Of a DNA stretch of 64,000 bases, positions 8,232-16,525 are shown piece after piece. Origin of the DNA: Cyanocohniella sp. LLY (GTDB taxonomy: Bacteria; Cyanobacteriota; Cyanobacteriia; Cyanobacteriales; Nostocaceae). The stretch covers positions 1-64,000 of the forward strand of contig JAKOMP010000022.1 in the NCBI GenBank assembly GCA_022241785.1. Reading direction: 5' to 3'. Numbering within the stretch: the first letter of the stretch is position 1; each line of letters opens with the position of its first letter. The notes under the pieces are model-generated. The model ran no database searches, was not told where the DNA came from, and saw only the letters and a list, made by a program, of their open reading frames with translations. A program made the translations under genes and the position numbers.

Positions 8232-9911
8232 ATGAGTATCAAAATCCAGGCTACTGAAAATCCTATTTGTAAAGTTTTTAGCAATGATTTTATTTTTACT
8301 ATACCTTTATATCAACGTCCCTACGCCTGGACAACTGAGCAAACAGGAGAACTCTTGGAAGATTTAATTATTGCCTTAGGAGATGGAGACGATAAAATTG
8401 ATGAGATCAATCCATATTTTTTAGGAAGTATTGTACTTATCAAAGGAGATAAACCAGATGCTCAAGTTGTAGATGGTCAACAGCGTCTAACCACACTCAC
8501 TATATTTTTAGCAGCTTTACGGGCATTAGTGCCTAAAGAATTTACGCATAGATTAACCAAATATCTCTACCAAGAAGATGATTTTGATTCAGATAATAAT
8601 GTTTATCGTTTGACAATACGTGAGCGAGATGCACATTTTTTTCAGAAATATATTCAAGATGCAAATGGTATTGAAAAAATCAAAGAAGTTCATACTGCTA
8701 AACTATCTGATACTTGCAAAAATATTAAAGAAAATGCAGAATTTGTTGTAGATAATTTACGTAAATTTACTAAAATTCAGCTTATTCGCCTTACTCAGTA
8801 TATCCTAAATAGATGTTTTCTAGTAGTAGTGGGTACGCCAGATATTGATTCTGCGTATAGAATATTTTCTGTACTCAATAATCGAGGTATGGATTTATCT
8901 CATGCTGATATTTTAAAAGCCGAAATTATCGGTAAAATCCCAATGATTCAGCAAGAACAATATAGCCATAAATGGGAAGAAATAGAAGAAAAATTAGGAC
9001 GTGATATATTTAAAAGTCTATTTTCACACATCAGAATGATTTATGGTAAATGTAAACCACGTGAGAGTATACTCAAGGAATTTATTAAAGATGTTAAACC
9101 TACTAGTTTTCCCCAGCAATTTATTGATAAAACTTTGACTCCTCTCGCTGATGCTTTTTACGATATTCAGAATTATGCATATCAAAGTGATAAGTTAACA
9201 GTAGAAATAAACAAAATATTTAAATGGTTGAAATATATCGATAATTCTGATTGGATACCACCAGCTATTTTTTATTTATCACAAAATTATAATCAGCCGG
9301 AAATATTATTAAGATTTTTTGCGGATTTAGATCGTCTAGCTTCAGGGTTAATGATTCAACGCAGCAATATTAATGAACGAATAGAACGTTATAGCAAATT
9401 ACTACACGCCATTGAAAAAAAGGAAGATTTATATCAACAAAATTCACCACTGCAATTGCAACCTCAAGAGCAAACAAATATCATCAATATTCTCAACGAA
9501 GATATTTATTTAATTAGTAAAATACGACTTTATGTTTTACTACGTCTAGACTCTGCCTTGTCAGAAGGTAAAGCTGAATATCATTTTTCTAATATTACTG
9601 TTGAGCATGTATTACCACAAAATCCAGCGCCTCAAAGTGAGTGGATGCATTGTTTTCCCAGCAAAGAAGAACGGGAGAAATATGTCCAACGTATAGGTAA
9701 CTTAGTTTTACTATCTTCTCGGAAAAATAGTCAGGCAAAGAACTATGACTTTGAAATTAAAAAGCAGAAGTATTTCACTACCAAGGCAGGTATTTGTAAT
9801 TTTGCACTGACCACTCAAGTGTTAACAGAAAAGGAATGGACACCTGATGTAATAAAACGACGGCAGAAAACTCTGATTGAAAAGCTAAAACAAGTTTGGC
9901 GTCTAAAGTAA
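8232..9911 (+). CDS. GmrSD-type restriction protein (DUF262-DUF1524)
   Basis: A single 559-aa polypeptide joining both halves of a type IV restriction system. The N-terminal DUF262 has YQRPYAW (residues 27-33) and DGQQRLTTL (81-89), the DNA-sulfiredoxin-like nucleotide-binding part. The C-terminal DUF1524 has an HNH-like motif, EHVLPQ from residue 458 and RIGNLVLLSSRKNSQAKN around 487-504. Fused GmrSD enzymes cleave modified (glycosylated or methylated) phage DNA. The start follows AAGGTGAT. No methylase or other restriction subunit is adjacent, which fits a modification-dependent enzyme. Its AT-richness is similar to its flanks. Confidence 0.85.
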   Translation: MSIKIQATENPICKVFSNDFIFTIPLYQRPYAWTTEQTGELLEDLIIALGDGDDKIDEINPYFLGSIVLIKGDKPDAQVVDGQQRLTTLTIFLAALRALVPKEFTHRLTKYLYQEDDFDSDNNVYRLTIRERDAHFFQKYIQDANGIEKIKEVHTAKLSDTCKNIKENAEFVVDNLRKFTKIQLIRLTQYILNRCFLVVVGTPDIDSAYRIFSVLNNRGMDLSHADILKAEIIGKIPMIQQEQYSHKWEEIEEKLGRDIFKSLFSHIRMIYGKCKPRESILKEFIKDVKPTSFPQQFIDKTLTPLADAFYDIQNYAYQSDKLTVEINKIFKWLKYIDNSDWIPPAIFYLSQNYNQPEILLRFFADLDRLASGLMIQRSNINERIERYSKLLHAIEKKEDLYQQNSPLQLQPQEQTNIINILNEDIYLISKIRLYVLLRLDSALSEGKAEYHFSNITVEHVLPQNPAPQSEWMHCFPSKEEREKYVQRIGNLVLLSSRKNSQAKNYDFEIKKQKYFTTKAGICNFALTTQVLTEKEWTPDVIKRRQKTLIEKLKQVWRLK

Positions 9912-10110
9912 TAGTTTACACCTATGCGATCGCCTGGATGATTTTTACAAGCGATCGCCTGTCGCTTATCAAATTCCGGTAAAACTGTAGAAATACGGGA
10001 ATTTTCACAGATTTACATAAACTTTTCAAGAAGTTAGTTAATTAGCAACGGCTATGAGAATGATTTTTCGTTAAGCTATAAGCTCTACAATTGAAGTTTC
10101 TAAACACGTT

Positions 10111-10941
10111 ATGCATTCGTTGTTATCTGGGCCGTTGAGTATAGAGAAATTAACGGTTAAGATTGCGGGTTTGCCTGCATCATTACAAGGTAAGAAATTG
10201 GTGCAGATGTCGGACTTTCACTATGATGGTTTGCGACTGTCGGAAGCAATGTTAGCAAAGGCGATCGCAGCTAGCAACAAATTAAACCCAGATTTAGTTT
10301 TGTTGACTGGTGATTATGTGACCACAGACCCAAAACCGATTCACACCCTAGCGTTACGACTCAAACAGCTACAAAGTCAGGCTGGTATTTATGCGGTACT
10401 GGGTAATCATGATCTCTATTACAGACACTCAAAAAGCGAAATTACTAATGTCCTAAATAGCATCGGCATTCACGTCCTGTGGAATGAAATTGCTTATCCT
10501 TTAGGAAAAGAATTACCATTGGTAGGACTAGCAGATCGTTACTCACGAGAATATCATCCTGCATCAGTGATGAATCAACTCGATCCTGACACACCCAGAA
10601 TAGTTTTATCTCACAACCCTGATACTGCGGAGTTTTTACAAGCATGGCGGATAGATTTGCAATTATCTGGTCATACTCACGGGGGTCAAATTATCTTTCC
10701 CGGATTCGGGCCGATGCTACTTTGTCATAAAAAAATTATGCAAAATATTCCTACAAAAGTGCGCCGTCGCTTTCCTTGTCTGCGAAGAAAATCCCTTGTC
10801 ATCTCCCATTGGGAATGGGCCCAAGGTCTACATAAAGTAGGAAATAATCAATTATATGTCAATCGGGGTTTGGGAACTTATCTGCCTGGACGCTTATTTT
10901 GTCCACCCGAAGTTACACTAATTACCCTCCAAGGTGAATAA
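10111..10941 (+). CDS. Calcineurin-like metallophosphoesterase, copy 1
   Basis: A 276-aa metallophosphoesterase of the YaeI/YkuE type. The binuclear metal-site motifs are intact: SDFHYDG (D35, H37), LTGDY (67-68), GNHD (99-101), SHNPD and LSGHTHGG (186-192). YaeI-type relatives hydrolyse lipid A precursors or cyclic phosphodiesters and are often membrane anchored; no N-terminal membrane helix is visible here. The next gene is a clear paralogue 66 bp downstream. The physiological substrate is unknown. Confidence 0.88.
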   Translation: MHSLLSGPLSIEKLTVKIAGLPASLQGKKLVQMSDFHYDGLRLSEAMLAKAIAASNKLNPDLVLLTGDYVTTDPKPIHTLALRLKQLQSQAGIYAVLGNHDLYYRHSKSEITNVLNSIGIHVLWNEIAYPLGKELPLVGLADRYSREYHPASVMNQLDPDTPRIVLSHNPDTAEFLQAWRIDLQLSGHTHGGQIIFPGFGPMLLCHKKIMQNIPTKVRRRFPCLRRKSLVISHWEWAQGLHKVGNNQLYVNRGLGTYLPGRLFCPPEVTLITLQGE

Positions 10942-11028
10942 ATTAACCGGAAATTTTGGTTTTGACTCAAGATGTATTTTGATTTTTGGTAAGCTGTAAA
11001 CGCTGGTATGAGGAGTCTCTGTTGCACT

Positions 11029-11859
11029 ATGCATTGGTTGTTTACGGGACGTTTAAGTATAGATGAACTAACGGTTAAGATTGCGGATCTGCCACAATCT
11101 TTGCAAGGGACAAAACTAGTGCAATTGTCAGATTTCCACTACGATGGGTTGCGGCTATCGGAAGAATTATTAGCACAGGCGATCGCAGCTACTAATGAAG
11201 CAGAACCTGATTTAATTGTCTTAACCGGCGATTATGTCACTGATGATCCCACACCCATTCACCAACTAGCATTGCGACTTAAACATTTACAAAGTCGTTG
11301 TGGTATTTATGCCGTACTTGGCAACCATGATATACATTACAAACACTCACAAGCCGAAGTTACGTCGGCTTTAACTAGCATTGGCGTTCACGTCCTGTGG
11401 AATGAAATCGCCTATCCTCTAGGACAAGAGTTACCAATAGTAGGATTAGCTGATTATTGGTCACAGGAATTCAACCCCGCACCCGTGATGAACCAACTCT
11501 ATTCTGGTACACCCCGGATTGTTCTATCTCACAACCCAGATACTGCCAAGATATTGGAAAAATGGCGAGTAGATTTGCAACTATCTGGACATACCCACGG
11601 AGGTCATATTGTGATCCCAGGAATTGGCCCTGTAGTTCTTTATTATAAAAAGCTCCTCAAACAACTTCCTAAAAAACTGCGGCGTTGGGTACCCTTTTTA
11701 CTGGGAGATTGTTCTAAAGTAGTGCGCTATTGGGAGTGGGCAAAAGGTTTTCACCAAGTTTCTCATAATCAGTTATATGTGAATCGCGGTTTAGGAACTT
11801 ATCGTCCAGGGCGCTTATTTTGCCCCCCTGAAGTTACTGTAATTACTTTAATTAATTAA
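11029..11859 (+). CDS. Calcineurin-like metallophosphoesterase, copy 2
   Basis: A tandem paralogue of the preceding gene, closely similar along its length, with the same motifs in the same spacing (SDFHYDG, LTGDYV, GNHD, SHNPD, LSGHTHGG). The ATG at 11029 gives an N-terminus that aligns with copy 1 (M-H-x-L). An in-frame ATG at 11008 would add seven residues, and the AGGAG at 11011-11015 lies between the two, which favours 11029. Divergence is greatest in the region before the C-terminal conserved block. It is probably co-transcribed with copy 1. Confidence 0.87.
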   Translation: MHWLFTGRLSIDELTVKIADLPQSLQGTKLVQLSDFHYDGLRLSEELLAQAIAATNEAEPDLIVLTGDYVTDDPTPIHQLALRLKHLQSRCGIYAVLGNHDIHYKHSQAEVTSALTSIGVHVLWNEIAYPLGQELPIVGLADYWSQEFNPAPVMNQLYSGTPRIVLSHNPDTAKILEKWRVDLQLSGHTHGGHIVIPGIGPVVLYYKKLLKQLPKKLRRWVPFLLGDCSKVVRYWEWAKGFHQVSHNQLYVNRGLGTYRPGRLFCPPEVTVITLIN

Positions 11860-12724
11860 TAGTTATTAGTTATTTCGGTAAAATTTGCTTAAATACTAAC
11901 TATAAACCGCCACAAGTTACGATGGAAAAGTATCAGTAACTTAATGGCGGCTTATTAAACGTGCAATCGTTCGAGAAAATTGAGAAAACAGAGGAAAATG
12001 GCTCAACTAAGGTGGACAATATTCGCAATCTTTGGTGTCAAAATAAAGCATCCTTGATTCCAATAGACATGTATTTCTCGCTGTAAGTTCAAAAACCTCC
12101 AAATAATCAATAAACTCAAGGTGAAACAACTTCAGAGGATGCTATAAATTAATTATGATTGCGAGCATACTAGAGCGGGAGGTACAGGCTCTAATCTTTA
12201 GGTGTTGGGTTAAAGTTAAGTAACTTTTAACCTTTTCGTACCTTGTTCTTAATGTAGCATTCGTCTATTCAAGTGGAAAGTATGTTTACCAAACTTGAAT
12301 ACCGTTAATGTATTGCAACAATTCCAGAATTTTTCTTCATCATCAACCCACTTGATACTTACACAAAGAGTTGCTGAGTGTATCAAATGGGTCAGTGATC
12401 ACAAATTTTTATGGAGCAGAGCCTGCATCTGTAATGTTTGCGCCTGTTTCTGAAGTACCATTACCCCCTTGAGGTGAAGTAGTTAAAGTAGTGTCAACAG
12501 CTGAACCCCTAGTACAGTCATGTTAACTGTACTAGAGGCGGAGAGCAGCCTTGCACGATAACCAACAGGTGATAATCTGTTTTGCTTGATTTAGACGCCA
12601 ATGAGAACTTACGCTAAAGATTCACATGAAAATAAAGGCGTGATCAGAAAAGAAACGAGTAAAACTAATCGTGTTACTAGACAATATCGATATTGTTTGC
12701 TAAACGCTATCGACAACCAATTGT
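11860..12724. other. Intergenic region with perfect hairpins, no confident gene
   Basis: About 865 bp. A perfect 10-bp stem with a 7-nt loop lies at 12509-12535 (CTAGTACAGT / ACTGTACTAG), and a 16-bp palindrome ACAATATCGATATTGT lies at about 12681-12696 just downstream of the LuxR gene. A possible 41-codon frame starts at GTG 11961 and ends at 12086, but it has no recognised family. The minus strand at 12409-12520 has a short Ser/Thr/Gly-rich open frame without a start. Nothing here can be called a gene. Confidence 0.4.
12509..12535. repeat. Perfect inverted repeat (10-bp stem, 7-nt loop)
   Basis: CTAGTACAGT and ACTGTACTAG are exact complements flanking CATGTTA. No T-run follows on either strand, so it is not a classic intrinsic terminator. 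It could be an RNA structure or an operator for a dimeric protein. Confidence 0.6.
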
Positions 12725-12988
12725 CTAATCGATTTGGTTGGGTAGAAGACAGCAATTGACGTCATTCAAGCAGACTTTACCCCACTGCAAAGCCCAACGG
12801 ACAAGAGCTACTCGGTTTTCCGTTTGGGTTTTCGTGAGAATATTGCTGATATGGTTATCAACTGTTCGTTTACTAATTTCCAGTTTGACTGCAATCTCTT
12901 GGTTAGTTAAGCCAGTGGCCACTAAGTCGATAATTTGCAGTTCTCTGTCTGACAGACTAACAGGGGTCTGAGACTCGCCACCAGCCAT
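12725..12988 (-). CDS. Small LuxR-family HTH regulator (PedR-like)
   Basis: An 87-aa protein that is almost entirely a LuxR/GerE DNA-binding domain: LSDRELQIIDLVATGLTNQEIA, LEISKRTVDNHISNIL, then ENRVALVRWALQWG. There is no receiver or autoinducer-binding domain. Cyanobacteria have a conserved small LuxR regulator of this type, PedR, which responds to photosynthetic electron flow. The similarity is suggestive, but other small LuxR proteins exist. GGAGG precedes the ATG by about 12 nt. Confidence 0.8.
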   Translation of the reverse strand: MAGGESQTPVSLSDRELQIIDLVATGLTNQEIAVKLEISKRTVDNHISNILTKTQTENRVALVRWALQWGKVCLNDVNCCLLPNQID

Positions 12989-13331
12989 GACTTTTCTATC
13001 CTCCGTTGGTATATGTACTTAATCGCTCTTTTTAATTCTAGAAGATTCTTTTGTTGAGCGGGTTTCCAGTAATAACAGTAATGCGATTGACAATATTTTC
13101 TTTATATTTGCACTGCCATGCACAATACATACAAAATCTAGTCTTTTTTATTACTTTAAATTAAATAATTTACGTTTAATTACTATATATAAACTCAAGA
13201 TGTGTCTGACGATAGTAGCAAAAAGTGCCAGTTTTTTGTATCTAAGACTGGCGACAGATAAGTCAAGATTGTTGTAGATTTTATACTAGAATTACTAACT
13301 CAAAAGCGAAAATATCAGATTCTGAAATGAA
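12989..13331. other. Divergent intergenic region between luxR-type gene and fructokinase
   Basis: 343 bp of AT-rich DNA with two outward-facing genes, so both promoters must be here. I cannot identify a specific operator or a small gene. Confidence 0.4.
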
Positions 13332-14306
13332 ATGAGTAATCCCCGTGTTTTATGCCTTGGTGAAATTTTGTTCGATTGTTTAGCTGATCAATTGGGACTA
13401 AAGCTAGAAGAAGTGAAGTCCTGGACTCCCTATCCAGGGGGTGCGCCAGCTAACGTAGCCTGTGCTTTGGTAAAGTTGGGAACATCTTCAGGTTTTATCG
13501 GGGCCGTTGGTGAAGATGAACCAGGTAATACATTAGTCAAGCTATTAGAAGATGTTGGTGTAGATACGACAGGGGTGCAACGTCATCCTACAGCACCAAC
13601 AAGACAAGTTTATGTGGTGCGAGATCTAGCAGGCGATCGCAATTTTGCCGGATTTGGTGAGTATGACACCTCTGAATTTGCCGATACCCGTTTGCAAGCT
13701 CATAAATTACCCCCTTCACTATTTCAAGAGGCAGATTTTTTGGTTTTGGGTACTTTGGAATTAGCCTATCCAGAAAGCGAAAAAGCTATTTATCGCGCCT
13801 TAGAATTAGCAGAACAATACGACTTGAAGATTATTTTGGATGTCAACTGGCGTCCTGTGTTTTGGCAAGATGCCAATATTGCGCGGGAAAAAATCCAAGC
13901 CATCTTGAAGCGAGTTGATTTTCTCAAACTTTCCACAGAAGAAGCAAAATGGCTATTTGATACCACAGATCCTGGAGCTATTACTTACCGCATGGATTCT
14001 ATTGATGGGGTGCTGGTGACAGATGGGGAACATGGTTGTGCTTATTGTTTAGGTGAAAACGAAGGTAATTTACCTTCTTATCCCATAGAGGTTGTAGATA
14101 CTACTGGCGCTGGAGATAGCTTTTTAGCAGGATTTATCCATCAGCTAAGTCAACATGGGATTCAAGGCTTACAGGATGCAGAAATAGCCAAAACTGTTGT
14201 TGCTTACGCTAATGCTGTGGGGGCACTGACTACTATTAAACCAGGTGCGATCGCTTCTCAACCCACGGCTGCGGAAATGGATGCTTTTTTGGCTTCACAT
14301 CAATAG
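13332..14306 (+). CDS. PfkB-family carbohydrate kinase, probable fructokinase
   Basis: A 324-aa ribokinase/PfkB-fold sugar kinase. PfkB signature 1 is visible as GGAPANVACALVKLG at about residues 36-50, and signature 2 as DTTGAGDSFLAGF at about 256-268, containing the catalytic base and anion hole. The length and motifs fit fructokinase (fructose to fructose-6-phosphate). The convergent neighbour is a gluconokinase, and sfsA follows, so the segment has a sugar-metabolism flavour. A heptamer repeat begins 4 nt after the stop codon. Confidence 0.85.
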   Translation: MSNPRVLCLGEILFDCLADQLGLKLEEVKSWTPYPGGAPANVACALVKLGTSSGFIGAVGEDEPGNTLVKLLEDVGVDTTGVQRHPTAPTRQVYVVRDLAGDRNFAGFGEYDTSEFADTRLQAHKLPPSLFQEADFLVLGTLELAYPESEKAIYRALELAEQYDLKIILDVNWRPVFWQDANIAREKIQAILKRVDFLKLSTEEAKWLFDTTDPGAITYRMDSIDGVLVTDGEHGCAYCLGENEGNLPSYPIEVVDTTGAGDSFLAGFIHQLSQHGIQGLQDAEIAKTVVAYANAVGALTTIKPGAIASQPTAAEMDAFLASHQ

Positions 14307-14309
14307 GAA

Positions 14310-14340
14310 GGGAGTAGGGAGTAGGGAGTGGGGAGTGGGG
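14310..14340 (+). repeat. Tandem heptamer repeat (GGGAGTA/G)n
   Basis: Four consecutive heptamers (two GGGAGTA, two GGGAGTG) and a partial unit lie just after the fructokinase stop. This is the short tandemly repeated repetitive (STRR) class found in heterocystous cyanobacteria. The same unit recurs at 42161 and 59508. Confidence 0.85.
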
Positions 14341-14386
14341 AACTCGTGGCCCCATTGGAGATAAGGGGTAAAAGGGGTAATGGGGA

Positions 14387-14872
14387 TTAAACTTCTAGGG
14401 CTTTTCTAATGTTTTGTACGATTAACTGGGGTGGTTGAGAAACATCTACACATATAGCATCTTCAGGCTCCTCAAGGGTATCTAATTGGCTGTTGAGGAG
14501 TTTTTCTGACATGAAGTGATTTTGGCGCTTTAACAGTCGTTTTTGCAGGATGTCTAAACTACCTTGGAGATAGACTATCTGGATGCCTTCGCTATCTAGT
14601 AGCAGGTATTGGCGATAATTGGCTTTGAGGGCAGAACAGGCTAAAATTACATTTTGATTTTCTTTTAACCATAAGGCGATCGCAGTTTGCAAGTCTTTGA
14701 GCCAGGGTTTTCTGTCAGCATCATTGAGGGGGATACCCAGGCGCATTTTTTCGATGTTATCTACTGAGTGAAAATCGTCAGCGTCTTTAAATTCCCAGTT
14801 TAATGTATCGGCTAGTAGTTGCCCGACGGTGGTTTTTCCGGAACCGGAGACACCCATAATGAGAATTATCAT
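14387..14872 (-). CDS. gntK: Gluconokinase (GntK family)
   Basis: A 161-aa P-loop kinase converting gluconate to 6-phosphogluconate. The P-loop is GVSGSGKT at residues 7-14. The family motifs follow: FKDADDFHS, NIEKMRLGIPLNDADRKPWL, and ACSALKANYR. The ATG at 14872 places the P-loop at the usual distance from the N-terminus; an upstream ATG at 14896 would add eight residues from a low-complexity intergenic stretch. It lies 34 bp after sfsA on the same strand, so an operon is likely. Confidence 0.9.
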   Translation of the reverse strand: MIILIMGVSGSGKTTVGQLLADTLNWEFKDADDFHSVDNIEKMRLGIPLNDADRKPWLKDLQTAIALWLKENQNVILACSALKANYRQYLLLDSEGIQIVYLQGSLDILQKRLLKRQNHFMSEKLLNSQLDTLEEPEDAICVDVSQPPQLIVQNIRKALEV

Positions 14873-14906
14873 TGTTTTTAACGCAGAGGTACGCAAAAAG
14901 TGTAGA

Positions 14907-15632
14907 TTATATTTTGAGTTTTGCTAAACCTATGTAGCGTATGCCTTCTGGAGAGACGTGAAAACGGCATGGTAGGACTTCTAATCCCAGGGCGATCGCA
15001 CTTCTTAAAAGTTTACCATATACTGGATCTGTAATATCACCAGGAGCAAACTCAGTACAATCACCTCGGTTAATGAAGTACAACATGACAGCCCGTGTTT
15101 GGGGTAGAAGGGCTGTGAGTTCGCGTAGGTGTTTTTGCCCTCTGGTGGTTTCTGTGTCGGGAAATACTGCTAAGGTTCCTTGGGCCCAAGTTGTATTTTT
15201 GACTTCTAGATAAATTGGCGGTTGTTCTGTACTATCTGTGAGGTAAAAGTCCACGCGGCTTTTTTTATCTTGTCCATATACAACTTCGCTTTTAATTTGG
15301 CTATAGTCTCCTAATTCGGGGAAGAGGTATTTAGCTAAAGCTAGTTTGACTATTTTGTTAGGTAAAACTGTATTTATACCTACCCAGGTTGGTTCGTTGT
15401 CGTGTACCTGAATTAATTCTAGGGTGTAGGCTAATTTGCGCTGGAGATTATCACTTTTGGAAACCTGTACTGCACTCCCCAGAGTGGAAACGCCTGTCAT
15501 GGGGCCGGTATTAGGACAGTGTGCTGTGACTATTTCGCCAGAATCAAGTTGAATATCAGCAAAAAAGCGCTTGTAGCGCTTCAGAAGGATTCCCGAATAT
15601 AAGGGCGGGTAGCGGTAAAGCCAGTCAGTCAT
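14907..15632 (-). CDS. sfsA: SfsA family DNA/RNA nuclease-like protein
   Basis: A protein of about 241 aa with SfsA hallmarks: an N-terminal OB-like segment (LLKRYKRFFADIQLDSGE, AHCPNTGPM), then a PD-(D/E)XK-like core (SRVDFYL, YLEVKNTT, FPDTETTRGQKHLREL). Escherichia coli SfsA was described as a sugar fermentation stimulation protein, and the family is predicted to bind or cut nucleic acid. ATGs exist at 15638 and 15632; 15632 (MTDWLYRYPP) fits the family N-terminus. Confidence 0.92.
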   Translation of the reverse strand: MTDWLYRYPPLYSGILLKRYKRFFADIQLDSGEIVTAHCPNTGPMTGVSTLGSAVQVSKSDNLQRKLAYTLELIQVHDNEPTWVGINTVLPNKIVKLALAKYLFPELGDYSQIKSEVVYGQDKKSRVDFYLTDSTEQPPIYLEVKNTTWAQGTLAVFPDTETTRGQKHLRELTALLPQTRAVMLYFINRGDCTEFAPGDITDPVYGKLLRSAIALGLEVLPCRFHVSPEGIRYIGLAKLKI

Positions 15633-15852
15633 GATCAAGGTTGTTTACTGTGAGTAAATATACGTTGATTGTTCACCCATTTGCCCCCATCTGCAAATAT
15701 CTTTCTCCAGGCGACTAACTCACATATCACAATTTGTCAATTTCTGTAGTCAATTTGACGACAATTTAATAAAAAGTCGCATATACTCGGTGATATAAGC
15801 CTCTCATCCAGATACTTGGACGAGAATTGAAATTTGGAAGTAGGTAAATCCT

Positions 15853-16524
15853 ATGCAACAAGTATGGGAATCAACGGAATTAGAATATGCCTTTTTGTTT
15901 ACTCTACGAAAGGTCAATTCTTTAAATCCAGAAAATTTCAAGTCTTTTTTTCATAATCTACCTGTTGATCCTTACATCAAAGGTAATTATCGTTTGCGAA
16001 GATTATCTCGATTTATAGCTTCAGGAGATAAGTTAATTAAACTACCTCATGGCTACTTATTTCAAGGTAAAGATTACAATCCCTTACTAGGTGATATTAA
16101 ACGAGAGTTTTCTGAATTAGATGATGCACTTATAGAACTTGAGAGTTTTAAACATCTGGTTTTAGCCTTTAGTGATTCTTGCAAACTACATCCTGAAGCT
16201 GAAATTGGAGTTCATCAAATTAGAACTATCTGTTCTCCTCAGAATTTAGGTAATCCTGCACCTGAAGGTATCCATCAAGATGGTACTGATTTTATTGGCA
16301 TTTTCTCGGTGAATCGTGAAAATATTCAAGGCGGAGAAACTCACTTATATACTACTAAAAAAGAAAAGCCTGTATTTAGTAAGATTTTACATCCAGGAGA
16401 ACTTTTATTAGTTAATGACCATGAATTTTTTCACTTTACTACTCCCATAAAACCACAAGTAGAGGGACAGGGAACTAGAGATGTTTTTGTGCTGACTTCT
16501 CCTAGTTTACTGATTGACTATTAA
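15853..16524 (+). CDS. 2OG-Fe(II) dioxygenase family protein (PF10014-like)
   Basis: A 223-aa protein resembling the bacterial 2OG-Fe dioxygenases that hydroxylate free aliphatic amino acids (L-isoleucine 4-hydroxylase type). The facial triad can be read as H-Q-D (GIHQDGTDF, about residues 140-148) with a distal histidine in FFHFTTPI (about 199-205). The 2-oxoglutarate-binding arginine is in GTRDVFVLTSPS. It has a monocistronic layout and faces the DUF711 gene tail to tail with 1 bp between stops. The substrate is unknown. Confidence 0.78.
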   Translation: MQQVWESTELEYAFLFTLRKVNSLNPENFKSFFHNLPVDPYIKGNYRLRRLSRFIASGDKLIKLPHGYLFQGKDYNPLLGDIKREFSELDDALIELESFKHLVLAFSDSCKLHPEAEIGVHQIRTICSPQNLGNPAPEGIHQDGTDFIGIFSVNRENIQGGETHLYTTKKEKPVFSKILHPGELLLVNDHEFFHFTTPIKPQVEGQGTRDVFVLTSPSLLIDY

Positions 16525-16525
16525 G

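Noticed and set aside
12409-12520. Minus-strand Ser/Thr/Gly-rich short frame ending in a stop at 12409
   Set aside because: It has no start codon and is closed upstream by a stop; might be a gene relic, but composition alone is not enough.
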